Part shown: positions 9,538 to 18,700 of the stretch, in pieces
Numbering within the stretch: the stretch's first letter is position 1
Layout of the letters: each line of letters opens with the position of its first letter
Assembly (NCBI GenBank): GCA_001592145.1
Contig: BCWJ01000019.1
Coordinates: 33,824-97,823, forward strand
Direction: 5' to 3'
Length of the DNA: 64,000 bases
From: Xylanimicrobium pachnodae JCM 13526 = NBRC 107786
GTDB lineage: Bacteria; Actinomycetota; Actinomycetes; Actinomycetales; Cellulomonadaceae
The notes under the pieces: model-generated
Told to the model about the DNA's origin: nothing
Database searches by the model: none
What the model saw: only the letters and a program-made list of their open reading frames with translations
Program-made: the position numbers and the translations under genes

Positions 9538-10845
9538 TCAGGACCCGGTGCTGAGCGCTTCGACGCCCGGCCGGTACTCGAAGTGCCACGGTTCATAGTT
9601 GCCCGAACCACCCCGGCGCGCCCACGACGGGTTCTCCCAGCCGTACGCCGCGCCGTTCTCGACCAGCCACTGATAGGCAGCCTTGTTACCTGTGACCGCG
9701 CTCCCCAGGTCGATGGCGAGGCCGAGCCCGTGCATCGACGTGCCCGGCTTCGCCGCCAGGTAGCCGCGCGACCTCTTCACCGCATACTGCTCACCGAGCG
9801 AACGGTAGCTGTCCGCCAGCGTGAGGTCCCACCCGAACTCGCTCCGGAAGGCGTCGTTGAGAGCTGTCAACGCCACGGCCGCCCGTGAGGAGAGCTGTTC
9901 CCCGGGGGCGAACGGAAGATCGCACAGCTCGTCGCTCCCGAGCCCGCCGTTGGTGCTCGTCGTGGTGCCCGTCGCATCGCAGCCCGGCAGCGGGTCACGG
10001 TCCTCGGAGCGGGACGCGGAGATCGGTTCGCGGGTGATCACCGGTGCGGCGGCGATCCCGGCCGAGACCTGAGGTACGGCGACGCGCGCGCTGACCACGT
10101 CGAGCGTCGAGGGTCCGGTGGGAGCCAGGTCCAGGTCGAACGGGGACCCGTCGCCCGAGCTCGCGCCGAACTGCGTCAGCGGCGCGGCGATCGTCGCCGC
10201 GGCGAGAACACCCAGGAGCGCCAGGCGGGGCAACCGGGCGCGTCCCCGCACGGCGGGTGCCGCGTCCGTCACCGAAGGCCTGGTCCGCCCGGCACGCTCG
10301 GCGCGCGTACCCGCGTCGGGGCGGGGCAGGGTGGGGCGCGAGGCCGGTGCGAGCGGCGGGGCCGGGTCCGCCGGGTGCGGTGCGACGGCGGTCGGCGCCA
10401 CGACGCCGAAGGATCGGCCCTGGCGCGTGCCTGGCGTCACTGGCGTGGCGGGCGCGGGCGGCGTGGCCGGCGCGGCGGACGTGGTCTCGTGCGATGTGCG
10501 CGGGATGACGTGAGCTCGCGGAACGACGGTGAGCCGGCGCGGCTGCGGCGGTTCAGGCACGTTCCGTGGCGCGGGCACGTCGGGCAGTTCACGCGCTGCG
10601 GAGGGTGCCGGCAGATCCCGCGCGGCCGCGGCGGGCGCGTGGCGCCCACGCGGCACGGCAGGGGTACCTACGGCGGGGCTGATCGGGGCTGGGCCGTGGA
10701 ACGTGATACCACCGACGACGACCGTGTCACCCGAGGATCCGGAGGCGAGGCGGGCGGCCGCGCGGGCCCGCTCCTCGGCTTCTCGGCGCTCACGCCGTGT
10801 CATCAGGACAGGACGGGTTGCAGCCGTGGCACCTACCGAGTCCAC
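9538..10845 (-). CDS. VanY-like D-alanyl-D-alanine carboxypeptidase (M15B), membrane anchored
   Basis: The C-terminal ~180 residues are an M15B peptidase: DLTLADSYRSLGEQ, the zinc-binding SMHGLGLAIDLGS and EPWHFEYR. It should trim the terminal D-Ala of peptidoglycan stem peptides outside the membrane. Ahead of it lie a Pro/Ala/Arg-rich cytoplasmic region and one transmembrane segment (LPRLALLGVLAAATIAAP). The N terminus begins with a charged MTRRERREAEERARAAAR helix. GTG at 10845 is preferred because GGGAGG sits 5 nt upstream; ATG at 10803 is an alternative. The gene stands alone, converging with the CYTH gene. Confidence 0.85.
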   Translation of the reverse strand: MDSVGATAATRPVLMTRRERREAEERARAAARLASGSSGDTVVVGGITFHGPAPISPAVGTPAVPRGRHAPAAAARDLPAPSAARELPDVPAPRNVPEPPQPRRLTVVPRAHVIPRTSHETTSAAPATPPAPATPVTPGTRQGRSFGVVAPTAVAPHPADPAPPLAPASRPTLPRPDAGTRAERAGRTRPSVTDAAPAVRGRARLPRLALLGVLAAATIAAPLTQFGASSGDGSPFDLDLAPTGPSTLDVVSARVAVPQVSAGIAAAPVITREPISASRSEDRDPLPGCDATGTTTSTNGGLGSDELCDLPFAPGEQLSSRAAVALTALNDAFRSEFGWDLTLADSYRSLGEQYAVKRSRGYLAAKPGTSMHGLGLAIDLGSAVTGNKAAYQWLVENGAAYGWENPSWARRGGSGNYEPWHFEYRPGVEALSTGS

Positions 10846-11126
10846 GCCACCTCCCGTCCGGGCATCCCCGGAGGGTGCCGATCGTGCCACGTCGCTGTGC
10901 TGAGCTGCTGTACCGAATGGGCCTGTGCTGACACCGACCCGTACCGAGCTGATCACGGGCCTGCACCGACAGGGCGACCCGCCGCCCGGTTCGTCACGGA
11001 ACCATAACGACCCGGCGGCGCTCGAACAAGTCACCTGTCCAACTCGTGGAACGGACCCTCGGCGCGTCGTCCGGCGCGCCGCTCACCGCGTGACCGACGT
11101 CACCCCTCCGCACCACGTGGTCCCGG

Positions 11127-12191
11127 TCAGGAACGCGGCACGCGGCGCTGCATCGCGTCACGTACCTCACCGACCAGCTCCTCGAGGATGTCCTCCAGGA
11201 AGACCACGCCCCACAGCACCCGGGTGCCGTCGTGGCCCTCCCCCTCGACCCGGGCCAGGTGCGCGCCGGTGCGCTGCATGGTCGCCAGGACCTCCTCGAC
11301 CTCGTCGTCCGGCCGCACGGACGCGAGTGCACGCACCCGGAAGCCCGGGACCGGCCGGTGCCTCTCCTCGCCGTCGGCGTACAGCACGTCCTTGAGGTGC
11401 AGGTACCCCGTCAGGTCGGGCGACACCGCACCGGTCACCGGGAAGCGCGAGAACCCGGTGCGTGCCACGAGGTGCTCGACGTCGTCGGGCGTGACCTGGT
11501 CTCCCACGGTGACGAGGTCACCGGTGGGGACCATGACGTCGCGCGCGGCCCGCGCCGAGAACTCGATGGCGGTGCCCAGCAGGCCCTGCTCGTCGGAGAG
11601 CACGCCCTCGGCCTGCGAGTGCTCGACGATGGACTGCACCTCCTGAGCGGTGAACGCGGACGCGACCTCGTCGCGCGGTTCCACGCCCGCGAGGCGCACG
11701 GTGCGGTTCGCCACCCAGTTGAGCGCCACGATGACGGGGCGCGCCACCCGCGCGACGACCACCAGCGGGGGTGCGAACCACAGCACCGCCCGCTCCGGTC
11801 CGGCGACCGCCAGGTTCTTGGGCACCATCTCGCCGAGCACCACGTGCAGGTACACCACCAGCGAGATCGCGACGACGAACGACACCGGGTCCACCAGGGT
11901 CTCGGGGACCCCGGCGGCGTGCAGCGGACGCGCCAGGACGGCCGCGACGGCGGGCTCCGCCACGATGCCCAGTCCGGTCGAGCACACCGTCACGCCGAGC
12001 TGCGCGGCGGCCAGCATGAGCGACAGGTGCTCCATCGCCCACAGCACCGTCTGCGCGCCGCGCTCCCCCGCCGCGGCCCGCGGCTCGATGGCGGAGCGCC
12101 GCGCCGAGATCACGGCGAACTCCGCCCCCACGAAGAACGCGTTGCCTGCCAGGAGCAGCACGCCGACGGCGATCGCGACCGGCGTGCTCAC
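11127..12191 (-). CDS. DUF21/CBS-domain membrane protein (CNNM/hemolysin-C-like), short form
   Basis: The 354-residue protein has an N-terminal DUF21 domain of about four hydrophobic segments (MSTPVAIAVGVLLLAGNAFF, VCSTGLGIVAEPAVAAVLARPL, VVYLHVVLGEMVPKNLAVAG), then a tandem CBS region containing ARDVMVPTGDLVTVG and VVFLEDILEELVGEV. It ends after the CBS pair and lacks the C-terminal CorC/HlyC domain of its neighbour. The family is linked to divalent cation (Mg2+/Co2+) efflux or homeostasis; the old name hemolysin is misleading. It is the second gene of an operon, with its start overlapping the upstream stop by 4 bp. Confidence 0.85.
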   Translation of the reverse strand: MSTPVAIAVGVLLLAGNAFFVGAEFAVISARRSAIEPRAAAGERGAQTVLWAMEHLSLMLAAAQLGVTVCSTGLGIVAEPAVAAVLARPLHAAGVPETLVDPVSFVVAISLVVYLHVVLGEMVPKNLAVAGPERAVLWFAPPLVVVARVARPVIVALNWVANRTVRLAGVEPRDEVASAFTAQEVQSIVEHSQAEGVLSDEQGLLGTAIEFSARAARDVMVPTGDLVTVGDQVTPDDVEHLVARTGFSRFPVTGAVSPDLTGYLHLKDVLYADGEERHRPVPGFRVRALASVRPDDEVEEVLATMQRTGAHLARVEGEGHDGTRVLWGVVFLEDILEELVGEVRDAMQRRVPRS

Positions 12192-13525
12192 GACGCCACC
12201 CCACCGGACGCCGCGCCCGCGGGAGCGTCGAGCGGCGTGACGCGCACCCGCTCGACCCGGCGGCCCGCCATGGCCTCGACGCGCAGCCGCACGGCGTGGC
12301 CGCCGTCCACGACCTCGACGGTGTCACCCACCGCGGGCAGGCGCCCCAGCCGCGCCATGAGCAGCCCGCCGAGCGTCTCGTACGCCGGGGCCTCGGGCAC
12401 CATCAGCCGGGCCTTCTCGCGCAGCTCGTCGGGCCGCATCACTCCGGGCACCACCCACGACCCGTCGGTGGTGCGCACCGCGCCCGCGCGGCGGGCGTCG
12501 TGCTCGTCCGCGACGTCGCCCACGAGCTCCTCGACCACGTCCTCCAGCGTGACGATGCCGGACGTGCCGCCGTACTCGTCCACGACCACGGCCATCTGGA
12601 GGCCGAACGAGCGCAGCTCCACGAGCAGGGGACCCAGCCGTACGGTCTCCGGCACCCGCGGTGCGTCCGCCATCAGCGCCGCGACGGGCACCTCGGCCCG
12701 ACGCTCGTACGGCACGCCCACGGCGCGTCGCAGGTTCACGATGCCGACGACGTCGTCGCGGTCGTCGCCGATGACGGGGAACCGCGAGTGGCCCGTGCGC
12801 CGGGCGAGGGCGACGACGGCCTCCGCGCTCGCGTCGCGCCCCACCACGTTCATGCGCAGCCGGTCGGTCATGACTTCCCGCGCAGACAGCTCGTCGAGCT
12901 GGATCGAGTTGGCCAGCAGGGTCGCCACCGACGCGTCCAGCGTGCCCTCCTGGGCCGACCTCTGGACCAGCGAGAGCAGCTCGGGCGCCGATCGCGCCCC
13001 GGACAGCTCCGTGCGCGGCTCGACGCCGAGGCGCCGCAGCAGTCCGTTCGCAGACCGGTCGAGCACCACGATCAAGGGCAGGAACAGCCGGGTGAAGACG
13101 CGCAGCGGCGGGATCACCTGACGCGCCGCCGGGTACGGCATGGCGAGCGCGAAGTTCTTGGGGATGAGCTCACCGAACACCATCGAGAAGGCGTTGATGA
13201 CGACGACGGCGAACACCCATGCCAGGCCGGCCGCCGCCGCGGGCGCCAGGGGCGTGGCCGCGAACCCGGCCGAGAACAGGCTCAGCAGCGCCGGCTGGGC
13301 CGTGTACCCGAGCAGGATGGTGGTGACCGTGACGCCCACCTGGGCGGAACTGAGCTCGATCGACAGCCGCCGCAGGCTCGCGCGCACCGCCCGGTCCCGC
13401 CAGCCGGGCCGGTCCCCGACCGTCGCGGGGTCGAGCGCCACCAGGGCGAACTCCCCCGCGACGAACAGGGCGGTCCCGGCCGTCAGGAGCACGCCGAGCG
13501 CCACCATGAGCCAGTCGCCGGTCAT
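12188..13525 (-). CDS. DUF21/CBS/CorC-HlyC membrane protein (CNNM/hemolysin-C-like), full form
   Basis: The 445-residue protein has the complete architecture: DUF21 membrane domain (MTGDWLMVALGVLLTAGTAL, QVGVTVTTILLGY, VVINAFSMVFGELIPKNFAL), a CBS pair (SAREVMTDRLRMNVVGRDAS, GTSGIVTLEDVVEELVGDV) and a C-terminal transporter-associated domain. ATG at 13525 is chosen because the DUF21 homology starts there; upstream codons add an unrelated Arg-rich stretch. It probably works with the short paralogue next to it, since paired DUF21 proteins are common in actinobacteria. The substrate is inferred to be a divalent cation. Confidence 0.85.
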   Translation of the reverse strand: MTGDWLMVALGVLLTAGTALFVAGEFALVALDPATVGDRPGWRDRAVRASLRRLSIELSSAQVGVTVTTILLGYTAQPALLSLFSAGFAATPLAPAAAAGLAWVFAVVVINAFSMVFGELIPKNFALAMPYPAARQVIPPLRVFTRLFLPLIVVLDRSANGLLRRLGVEPRTELSGARSAPELLSLVQRSAQEGTLDASVATLLANSIQLDELSAREVMTDRLRMNVVGRDASAEAVVALARRTGHSRFPVIGDDRDDVVGIVNLRRAVGVPYERRAEVPVAALMADAPRVPETVRLGPLLVELRSFGLQMAVVVDEYGGTSGIVTLEDVVEELVGDVADEHDARRAGAVRTTDGSWVVPGVMRPDELREKARLMVPEAPAYETLGGLLMARLGRLPAVGDTVEVVDGGHAVRLRVEAMAGRRVERVRVTPLDAPAGAASGGVAS

Positions 13526-13648
13526 GCGGGCCTCGTCGAGGTGCTGGGATGTCGCGTGGGGTCCATCGCCGCCGATCGTAACGAGCAGGTGCGCCGCCGC
13601 GCGTGCCGGTGTGACGCCGCGCGAGCCGCGGTGTGCCACATTTGACCC

Positions 13649-14362
13649 ATGGCACCCGATGTCCCCACCTCACCTGCCACGATCCTGGTGGTCGAGGACG
13701 AGCCCACGATCGCCACCGCCGTCGCCCAGCGGCTCACCGCCGAGGGCTGGCGGGTCGAGGTGGCCCGCGACGGCCTGTCCGCCGTCGACGCGGCGGCCCG
13801 GCTGCGCCCCGACGCCGTCGTGCTCGACGTCATGCTGCCCGGAATCGACGGGCTGGAGGTGACCCGGCGCATCCAGGCCGACCACCCCACCCCGATCCTC
13901 ATGCTCACCGCGCGCGACGACGAGACGGACATGCTGGTGGGCCTCGGCGTCGGCGCGGACGACTACATGACCAAGCCGTTCTCGATGCGTGAGCTGGTCG
14001 CTCGCCTCAAGGCGCTGCTGCGGCGGGTCGAGCGCGCCCAGCACGTCGCCGTCTCCGGACCCGCCGAGCCGCCCCTCGTCATGGGCGACGTGACCATCGA
14101 CAAGGCACAGCGGCGCGTGCACCGCGCGGGCGAGGAGGTGCACCTGACGCCCACCGAGTTCGAGCTGCTGGTCATGCTGGCCTCCTCCCCCAAGACGGTG
14201 CTGACCCGCGAGCGCCTGCTGGCCGAGGTGTGGGACTGGGTCGACGCGAGCGGGACCCGCACCGTGGACTCCCACATCAAGGCGTTGCGCCGCAAGCTCG
14301 GACCGGACCTGATCCGCACCGTGCACGGCGTCGGGTACGCGTTCGAGCCGCCGCAGTCCTGA
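13649..14362 (+). CDS. OmpR-family response regulator
   Basis: The 237-residue protein pairs a receiver domain (acidic pocket VVEDEP, phospho-acceptor Asp about 60 in VVLDVMLPGIDG, switch Thr in LMLTARDDE, Lys in YMTKPFSM) with a winged-helix output domain (VHLTPTEFELLVMLASSPK, GTRTVDSHIKALRRKLG). It should bind DNA when phosphorylated by the kinase encoded 35 bp downstream. It is divergent from the DUF21 operon, sharing a ~120 bp intergenic region, so regulation of those genes is possible but unproven. The stimulus is not evident. Confidence 0.93.
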   Translation: MAPDVPTSPATILVVEDEPTIATAVAQRLTAEGWRVEVARDGLSAVDAAARLRPDAVVLDVMLPGIDGLEVTRRIQADHPTPILMLTARDDETDMLVGLGVGADDYMTKPFSMRELVARLKALLRRVERAQHVAVSGPAEPPLVMGDVTIDKAQRRVHRAGEEVHLTPTEFELLVMLASSPKTVLTRERLLAEVWDWVDASGTRTVDSHIKALRRKLGPDLIRTVHGVGYAFEPPQS

Positions 14363-14397
14363 GATCGTCCTCCCGAGACCTTCCGGAGGAGCCCACC

Positions 14398-15459
14398 GTG
14401 CCGATCCGCCCGATCCGCCCGCTCGACCCGCTGCGGTCGCTCAAGATGAAGCTCGGCGTGCTCGTGGCTGCCACCGTGACGTTCACGGCGGCGATGACGT
14501 GGTTCGGGTTGCGCTTCCACCTGGGCCCCACCCGCACGTTCCCCCTGGTGATCGTGCTCTCCTTGGTGTTCACGCAGGTGCTCGCGCGCGGCATGACGTC
14601 GCCCCTGCGGGAGATGACGGCCGCGGCGGAGGCGATGGCGTCGGGCCACTACGACCAGCGTGTCACCGCGACCAGCCGTGACGAGGTGGGGGCGCTCGCC
14701 GCGGCGTTCAACCAGATGGCGAGCGACCTGGAGCTCTCCGACCGCACCCGGCGCGACCTCATCGCGAACGTGTCCCACGAGCTGCGCACGCCCGTGGCGG
14801 CCCTCCAGGCGCAGCTGGAGAACATGGTGGACAAGGTCATCGAGCCCACGCCCGCCGCGCTGGAGGGAGCGCTGGCCCAGACCGAGCGGCTCACCCGCCT
14901 GGTCACCTATCTGCTCGACCTGTCACGTGTGGAGGCGGGCGCGGCGGCACTGAACGTCACCCGGTTCCCCATCGGCGACCTGCTCGAGGAGTGCGCCGAC
15001 GCGCTCAGCATGGTGGAGGCGGGCAAGGACCTGCACTACGTCGTCGACGTCACGCCGGCGGACCTGCTGCTGGAGGCCGACGTCGAACGGTTGCGCCAGG
15101 TGATCGTCAATCTGCTGCAGAACGCCATCCGGCACTCGCCACCCGGCGGCGAGATCCGCCTGGACGCGTACCCGGTGGGCGACGACGTGGTCATCGAGGT
15201 GGCCGACGACGGCCCCGGGATCGCCCCCGAGGACCGCGAGCGGGTGTTCGAGCGGTTCGCGCGCGGGCGGGTGACGGCGAGCGGCGGCACCGGCATCGGC
15301 CTGGCGATCGTGCGATGGGCGGTGGACCTGCACGGGGGGCACATCTCCGTGGTGGACACGCCCGGTGTGACGGGCGCGACCATGCGGCTCGTGCTGCCGG
15401 CCCGTGCGCTCGCGGCACGTGGTGCCCCGGCGAGCGGCAACGCCGACGCTGACGCCTGA
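14398..15459 (+). CDS. Sensor histidine kinase partner of the OmpR-type regulator
   Basis: The 353-residue membrane kinase has two transmembrane segments close together (about residues 17-35 and 48-64) with only a short loop between them, so it probably senses membrane or cytoplasmic signals. Then come HAMP (GMTSPLREMTAAAEAMASGH), DHp with the phosphorylated His127 (IANVSHELRTPVAAL) and the ATPase domain (NLLQNAIRHSPPGG, DDGPGIAPED, GGTGIGLAIVRWAV). GTG at 14398 has a perfect GGAGGA site and fixes the start inside a longer open frame. It forms an operon with the regulator just upstream. Confidence 0.92.
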   Translation: MPIRPIRPLDPLRSLKMKLGVLVAATVTFTAAMTWFGLRFHLGPTRTFPLVIVLSLVFTQVLARGMTSPLREMTAAAEAMASGHYDQRVTATSRDEVGALAAAFNQMASDLELSDRTRRDLIANVSHELRTPVAALQAQLENMVDKVIEPTPAALEGALAQTERLTRLVTYLLDLSRVEAGAAALNVTRFPIGDLLEECADALSMVEAGKDLHYVVDVTPADLLLEADVERLRQVIVNLLQNAIRHSPPGGEIRLDAYPVGDDVVIEVADDGPGIAPEDRERVFERFARGRVTASGGTGIGLAIVRWAVDLHGGHISVVDTPGVTGATMRLVLPARALAARGAPASGNADADA

Positions 15460-15793
15460 CCGGACGCGCACACCGGTCGGACACGGGCGCGCACACCACG
15501 CGAGACAGCGGCGCATGTGAGACACCTCACATCGAGGGGCCGGACAGGCGGCCGCGCGGGACGCCGCTTGCCGATAGTTGACGATTCACGCGTCCCCCGC
15601 AGACCTGGCTTGCCGACGCTTTGCCCTACGCCAAGACTCCCCGCGCGAGCCCCCGCCACGGGCCGCGCCCGATCCCTGAGGCGTGAGACACAAGGCATAG
15701 GCTGGGGCGCGCCGGAGGGCGTGCCACGAACCGACCTCCGGCCACCCCAAACCCCTGTATACGCAGCAAAGACGTGAAGGTGGGCGAGACCAC
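15460..15793. other. 334-bp intergenic region upstream of kgd
   Basis: No gene is seen. It holds a consensus CRP-type palindrome (listed separately), a TTGACG -35-like hexamer at 15578-15583 without a convincing -10, a TAGGCT -10-like hexamer at 15698-15703, and an A+T-richer patch with TATACG at 15758-15763. Any of these could be a kgd promoter. The ribosome site for kgd is probably AAGG at about 15777-15780. Confidence 0.5.
15516..15531. promoter_or_regulatory. Consensus CRP/GlxR-type operator upstream of kgd
   Basis: TGTGA-GACACC-TCACA is an exact match to the TGTGA-N6-TCACA consensus of CRP-family regulators (Crp/GlxR in actinobacteria), inside a longer perfect 7-bp inverted repeat (ATGTGAG/CTCACAT). 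It lies about 260 bp before the kgd start and 57 bp after the kinase gene. A CRP-type site before a TCA-cycle gene is functionally sensible. Confidence 0.6.
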
Positions 15794-18700
15794 GTGGTGT
15801 CCTCGAAGGCTGGGTCAGTGTCGATCAGCGAGAGCGCCGGAGCATCATTCGGAGCCAATGCCGGGCTGGTCGACGAGCTGTACGAGCAGTACCTGGCGGA
15901 CCCGAGCGCGGTAGACCCCGCGTGGTGGGAGTTCTTCGAGGGTTACCGGCCTCGCGGCTCCGCCGCCACGACCGGCGCAGGCCCGGCTGCCACGGCACCG
16001 GCGCCCGCGGCCCAACCGGCCTCCGCGGCACCTGCCCCGTCCGCACCCGAGGCGCTCACCGCGCCCGCCCCGATCCCGACCCCGTCCCAGCCCGCGGCGC
16101 CCGTGCCGGCAGCAGTCGCGGCAACCGCACCCGCGGTCGAGAGCGGCCCGCTCGCCCCGGGTGCCCGCATCAGCGACCCGCTGCCCGCCGACCTGCCCGT
16201 CGCGACCGCCCAGCCGGCGTCGGCCCCCTACGCCGAGGCGGCCGTCGTCAAGGCCCCCAAGGCCGAACCGACCGCTGACGAGACGAGCAAGCTGCGCGGC
16301 CCCGCCGCGCGCGTGGTCACCAACATGGAGGCCTCGCTCGAGGTTCCCACCGCCACCTCCGTGCGTGCGGTGCCGGCCAAGCTCATGGTCGACAACCGCA
16401 TCGTCATCAACAACCACCTGACGCGCTCCCGCGGGGGCAAGGTGTCGTTCACCCACCTCATCGGGTTCGCGCTGGTCGAGGCGCTGGCGGACATGCCGGT
16501 CATGAACGCGCACTACACGCTCGTGGACGGCAAGCCGGGCGTCGTGCAGCCCGCCGGCGTCGGGTTCGGGCTCGCCATCGACCTGGCCAAGCCCGACGGC
16601 TCCCGCCAGCTCCTGGTGCCGTCGATCAAGAACGCCGGCGCCCTCGACTTCGCTGCCTTCGTGGCCGCGTACGAAGACCTGGTGCGCAAGGCCCGCGGGG
16701 GCAAGCTCACCGTCGACGACTTCGCGGGCACCACGATCTCGCTGACCAACCCGGGCGGCATCGGCACCGTGCACTCCGTGCCGCGGCTCATGCAGGGCCA
16801 GGGCACGATCGTCGGCGTCGGCGCCATGGACTACCCCGCCGAGTTCGCGGGGGCGTCCGTCGAGCAGCTCTCCAAGATGGGCGTCTCGAAGGTCATGACG
16901 CTCACCTCCACGTACGACCACCGCATCATCCAGGGCGCGCAGTCGGGCGAGTTCCTCAAGATCATCGGCGACAAGCTGCTGGGCCTGGACGGGTTCTACG
17001 ACCGCGTCTTCACGTCCCTGCGCGTGCCGTACGAGCCCGTGCGCTGGGTGCGTGACAACACGCACGACGCCGACGACGAGGCCGCGAAGCCCGCGCGCAT
17101 CGCCGAGCTCATCCACTCGTTCCGCTCGCGCGGCCACCTCATGGCCGACACCGACCCGCTGGCGTACCGCCTGCGCAAGCATCCCGACCTGGACATCCAG
17201 AACCACGGCCTGACGCTGTGGGACCTCGACCGCACGTTCCCCACCGTCGGCCTGGGCGGCCAGAAGAAGTCCACGCTCCGCGACACCCTGGGCCTGCTGC
17301 GCGACTCGTACTGCCGCACCACGGGCATCGAGTACATGCACGTGGCGGACCGCGCGCAGCGCAAGTGGATCCAGGAACGCCTGGAGACCGGGTACGCGCG
17401 CACGCCGCGCGAGGACCAGTTGCGCATCCTGCGCCGCCTCAACTCTGCCGAGGCGTTCGAGACGTTCCTGCAGACCAAGTTCGTGGGCCAGAAGCGGTTC
17501 TCGCTCGAGGGCGGGGAGTCCCTCATCCCGCTGCTCGACGCGATTCTGTCGAAGGCGGCGGAGAGCGGGCTCGACGAGGTCGCGATCGGCATGTCCCACC
17601 GCGGGCGCCTCAACGTGCTCGCCAACATCGCGGGCAAGTCCTACGGCCAGATCTTCAAGGAGTTCGAGGGACAGCTCGACCCGCGCTCCGTGCAGGGCTC
17701 CGGCGACGTCAAGTACCACCTGGGCACCGAGGGTGTGTTCACGGCCGAGACGGGCGCCACCACCAAGGTGCACCTCGCCGCCAACCCGTCCCACCTGGAG
17801 GCTGTCGACCCGGTGCTCGAGGGCATCGTGCGCGCCAAGCAGGACCGCATCGACCTGGGCGGCGACGGCTTCTCCGTGCTGCCGATCCTGGTGCACGGCG
17901 ACGCCGCTTTCGCCGGTCAGGGCGTGGTCCCCGAGGTCCTCAACCTCGCGCAGCTGCGCGGCTACCGCACCGGCGGCACGATCCACGTCATCGTCAACAA
18001 CCAGGTGGGCTTCACCACGGGCCCGTCGTCGTCGCGCTCGACGACGTACGCGACCGACATCGCCAAGGGATTCCAGATCCCCGTGCTGCACGTCAACGGG
18101 GACGACCCCGAGGCCGTGGTGCGCGCCGCCGAGTTCGCGTTCGCGTACCGCGAGCAGTTCGACCGCGACATCGTCATCGACATGATCTGCTACCGCCGCC
18201 GCGGTCACAACGAGGGCGACGACCCGTCGATGACGCAGCCACTCATGTACAACCTCATCGAGGCCAAGCGCTCGGTGCGCCGCCTCTACACCGAGAACCT
18301 CGTGGCACGTGGCGACATCACCGTCGAGGAGGCGGAGCTCGCGCTCCAGGACTACCAGCACCAGCTCGAGCGCGTGTTCACCGAGACCAAGGCGGGCACC
18401 GGCTCGCGCCCCAGCGCCGAGCACGTGGGCGGCCTGGAGCTGCCCGAGGCGCAGCGCGCCGACGCCGGCACGATGGTGGGCTGGCAGACGGCGGTGCCGC
18501 ACCCCGTCATCGAGCGCATCGGGGAGGCGCACACCGTCGCCCCCGACGGGTTCACGGTGCACCCCAAGCTGGTCAAGCTGCTGGAGAACCGTCACCGCAT
18601 GTCCAAGGACGGCGGCATCGACTGGGGCTTCGGCGAGATCCTCGCGTTCGGTTCCCTGCTCATGGAGGGCACGCCCGTCCGGCTGGCCGGCCAGGACTCC

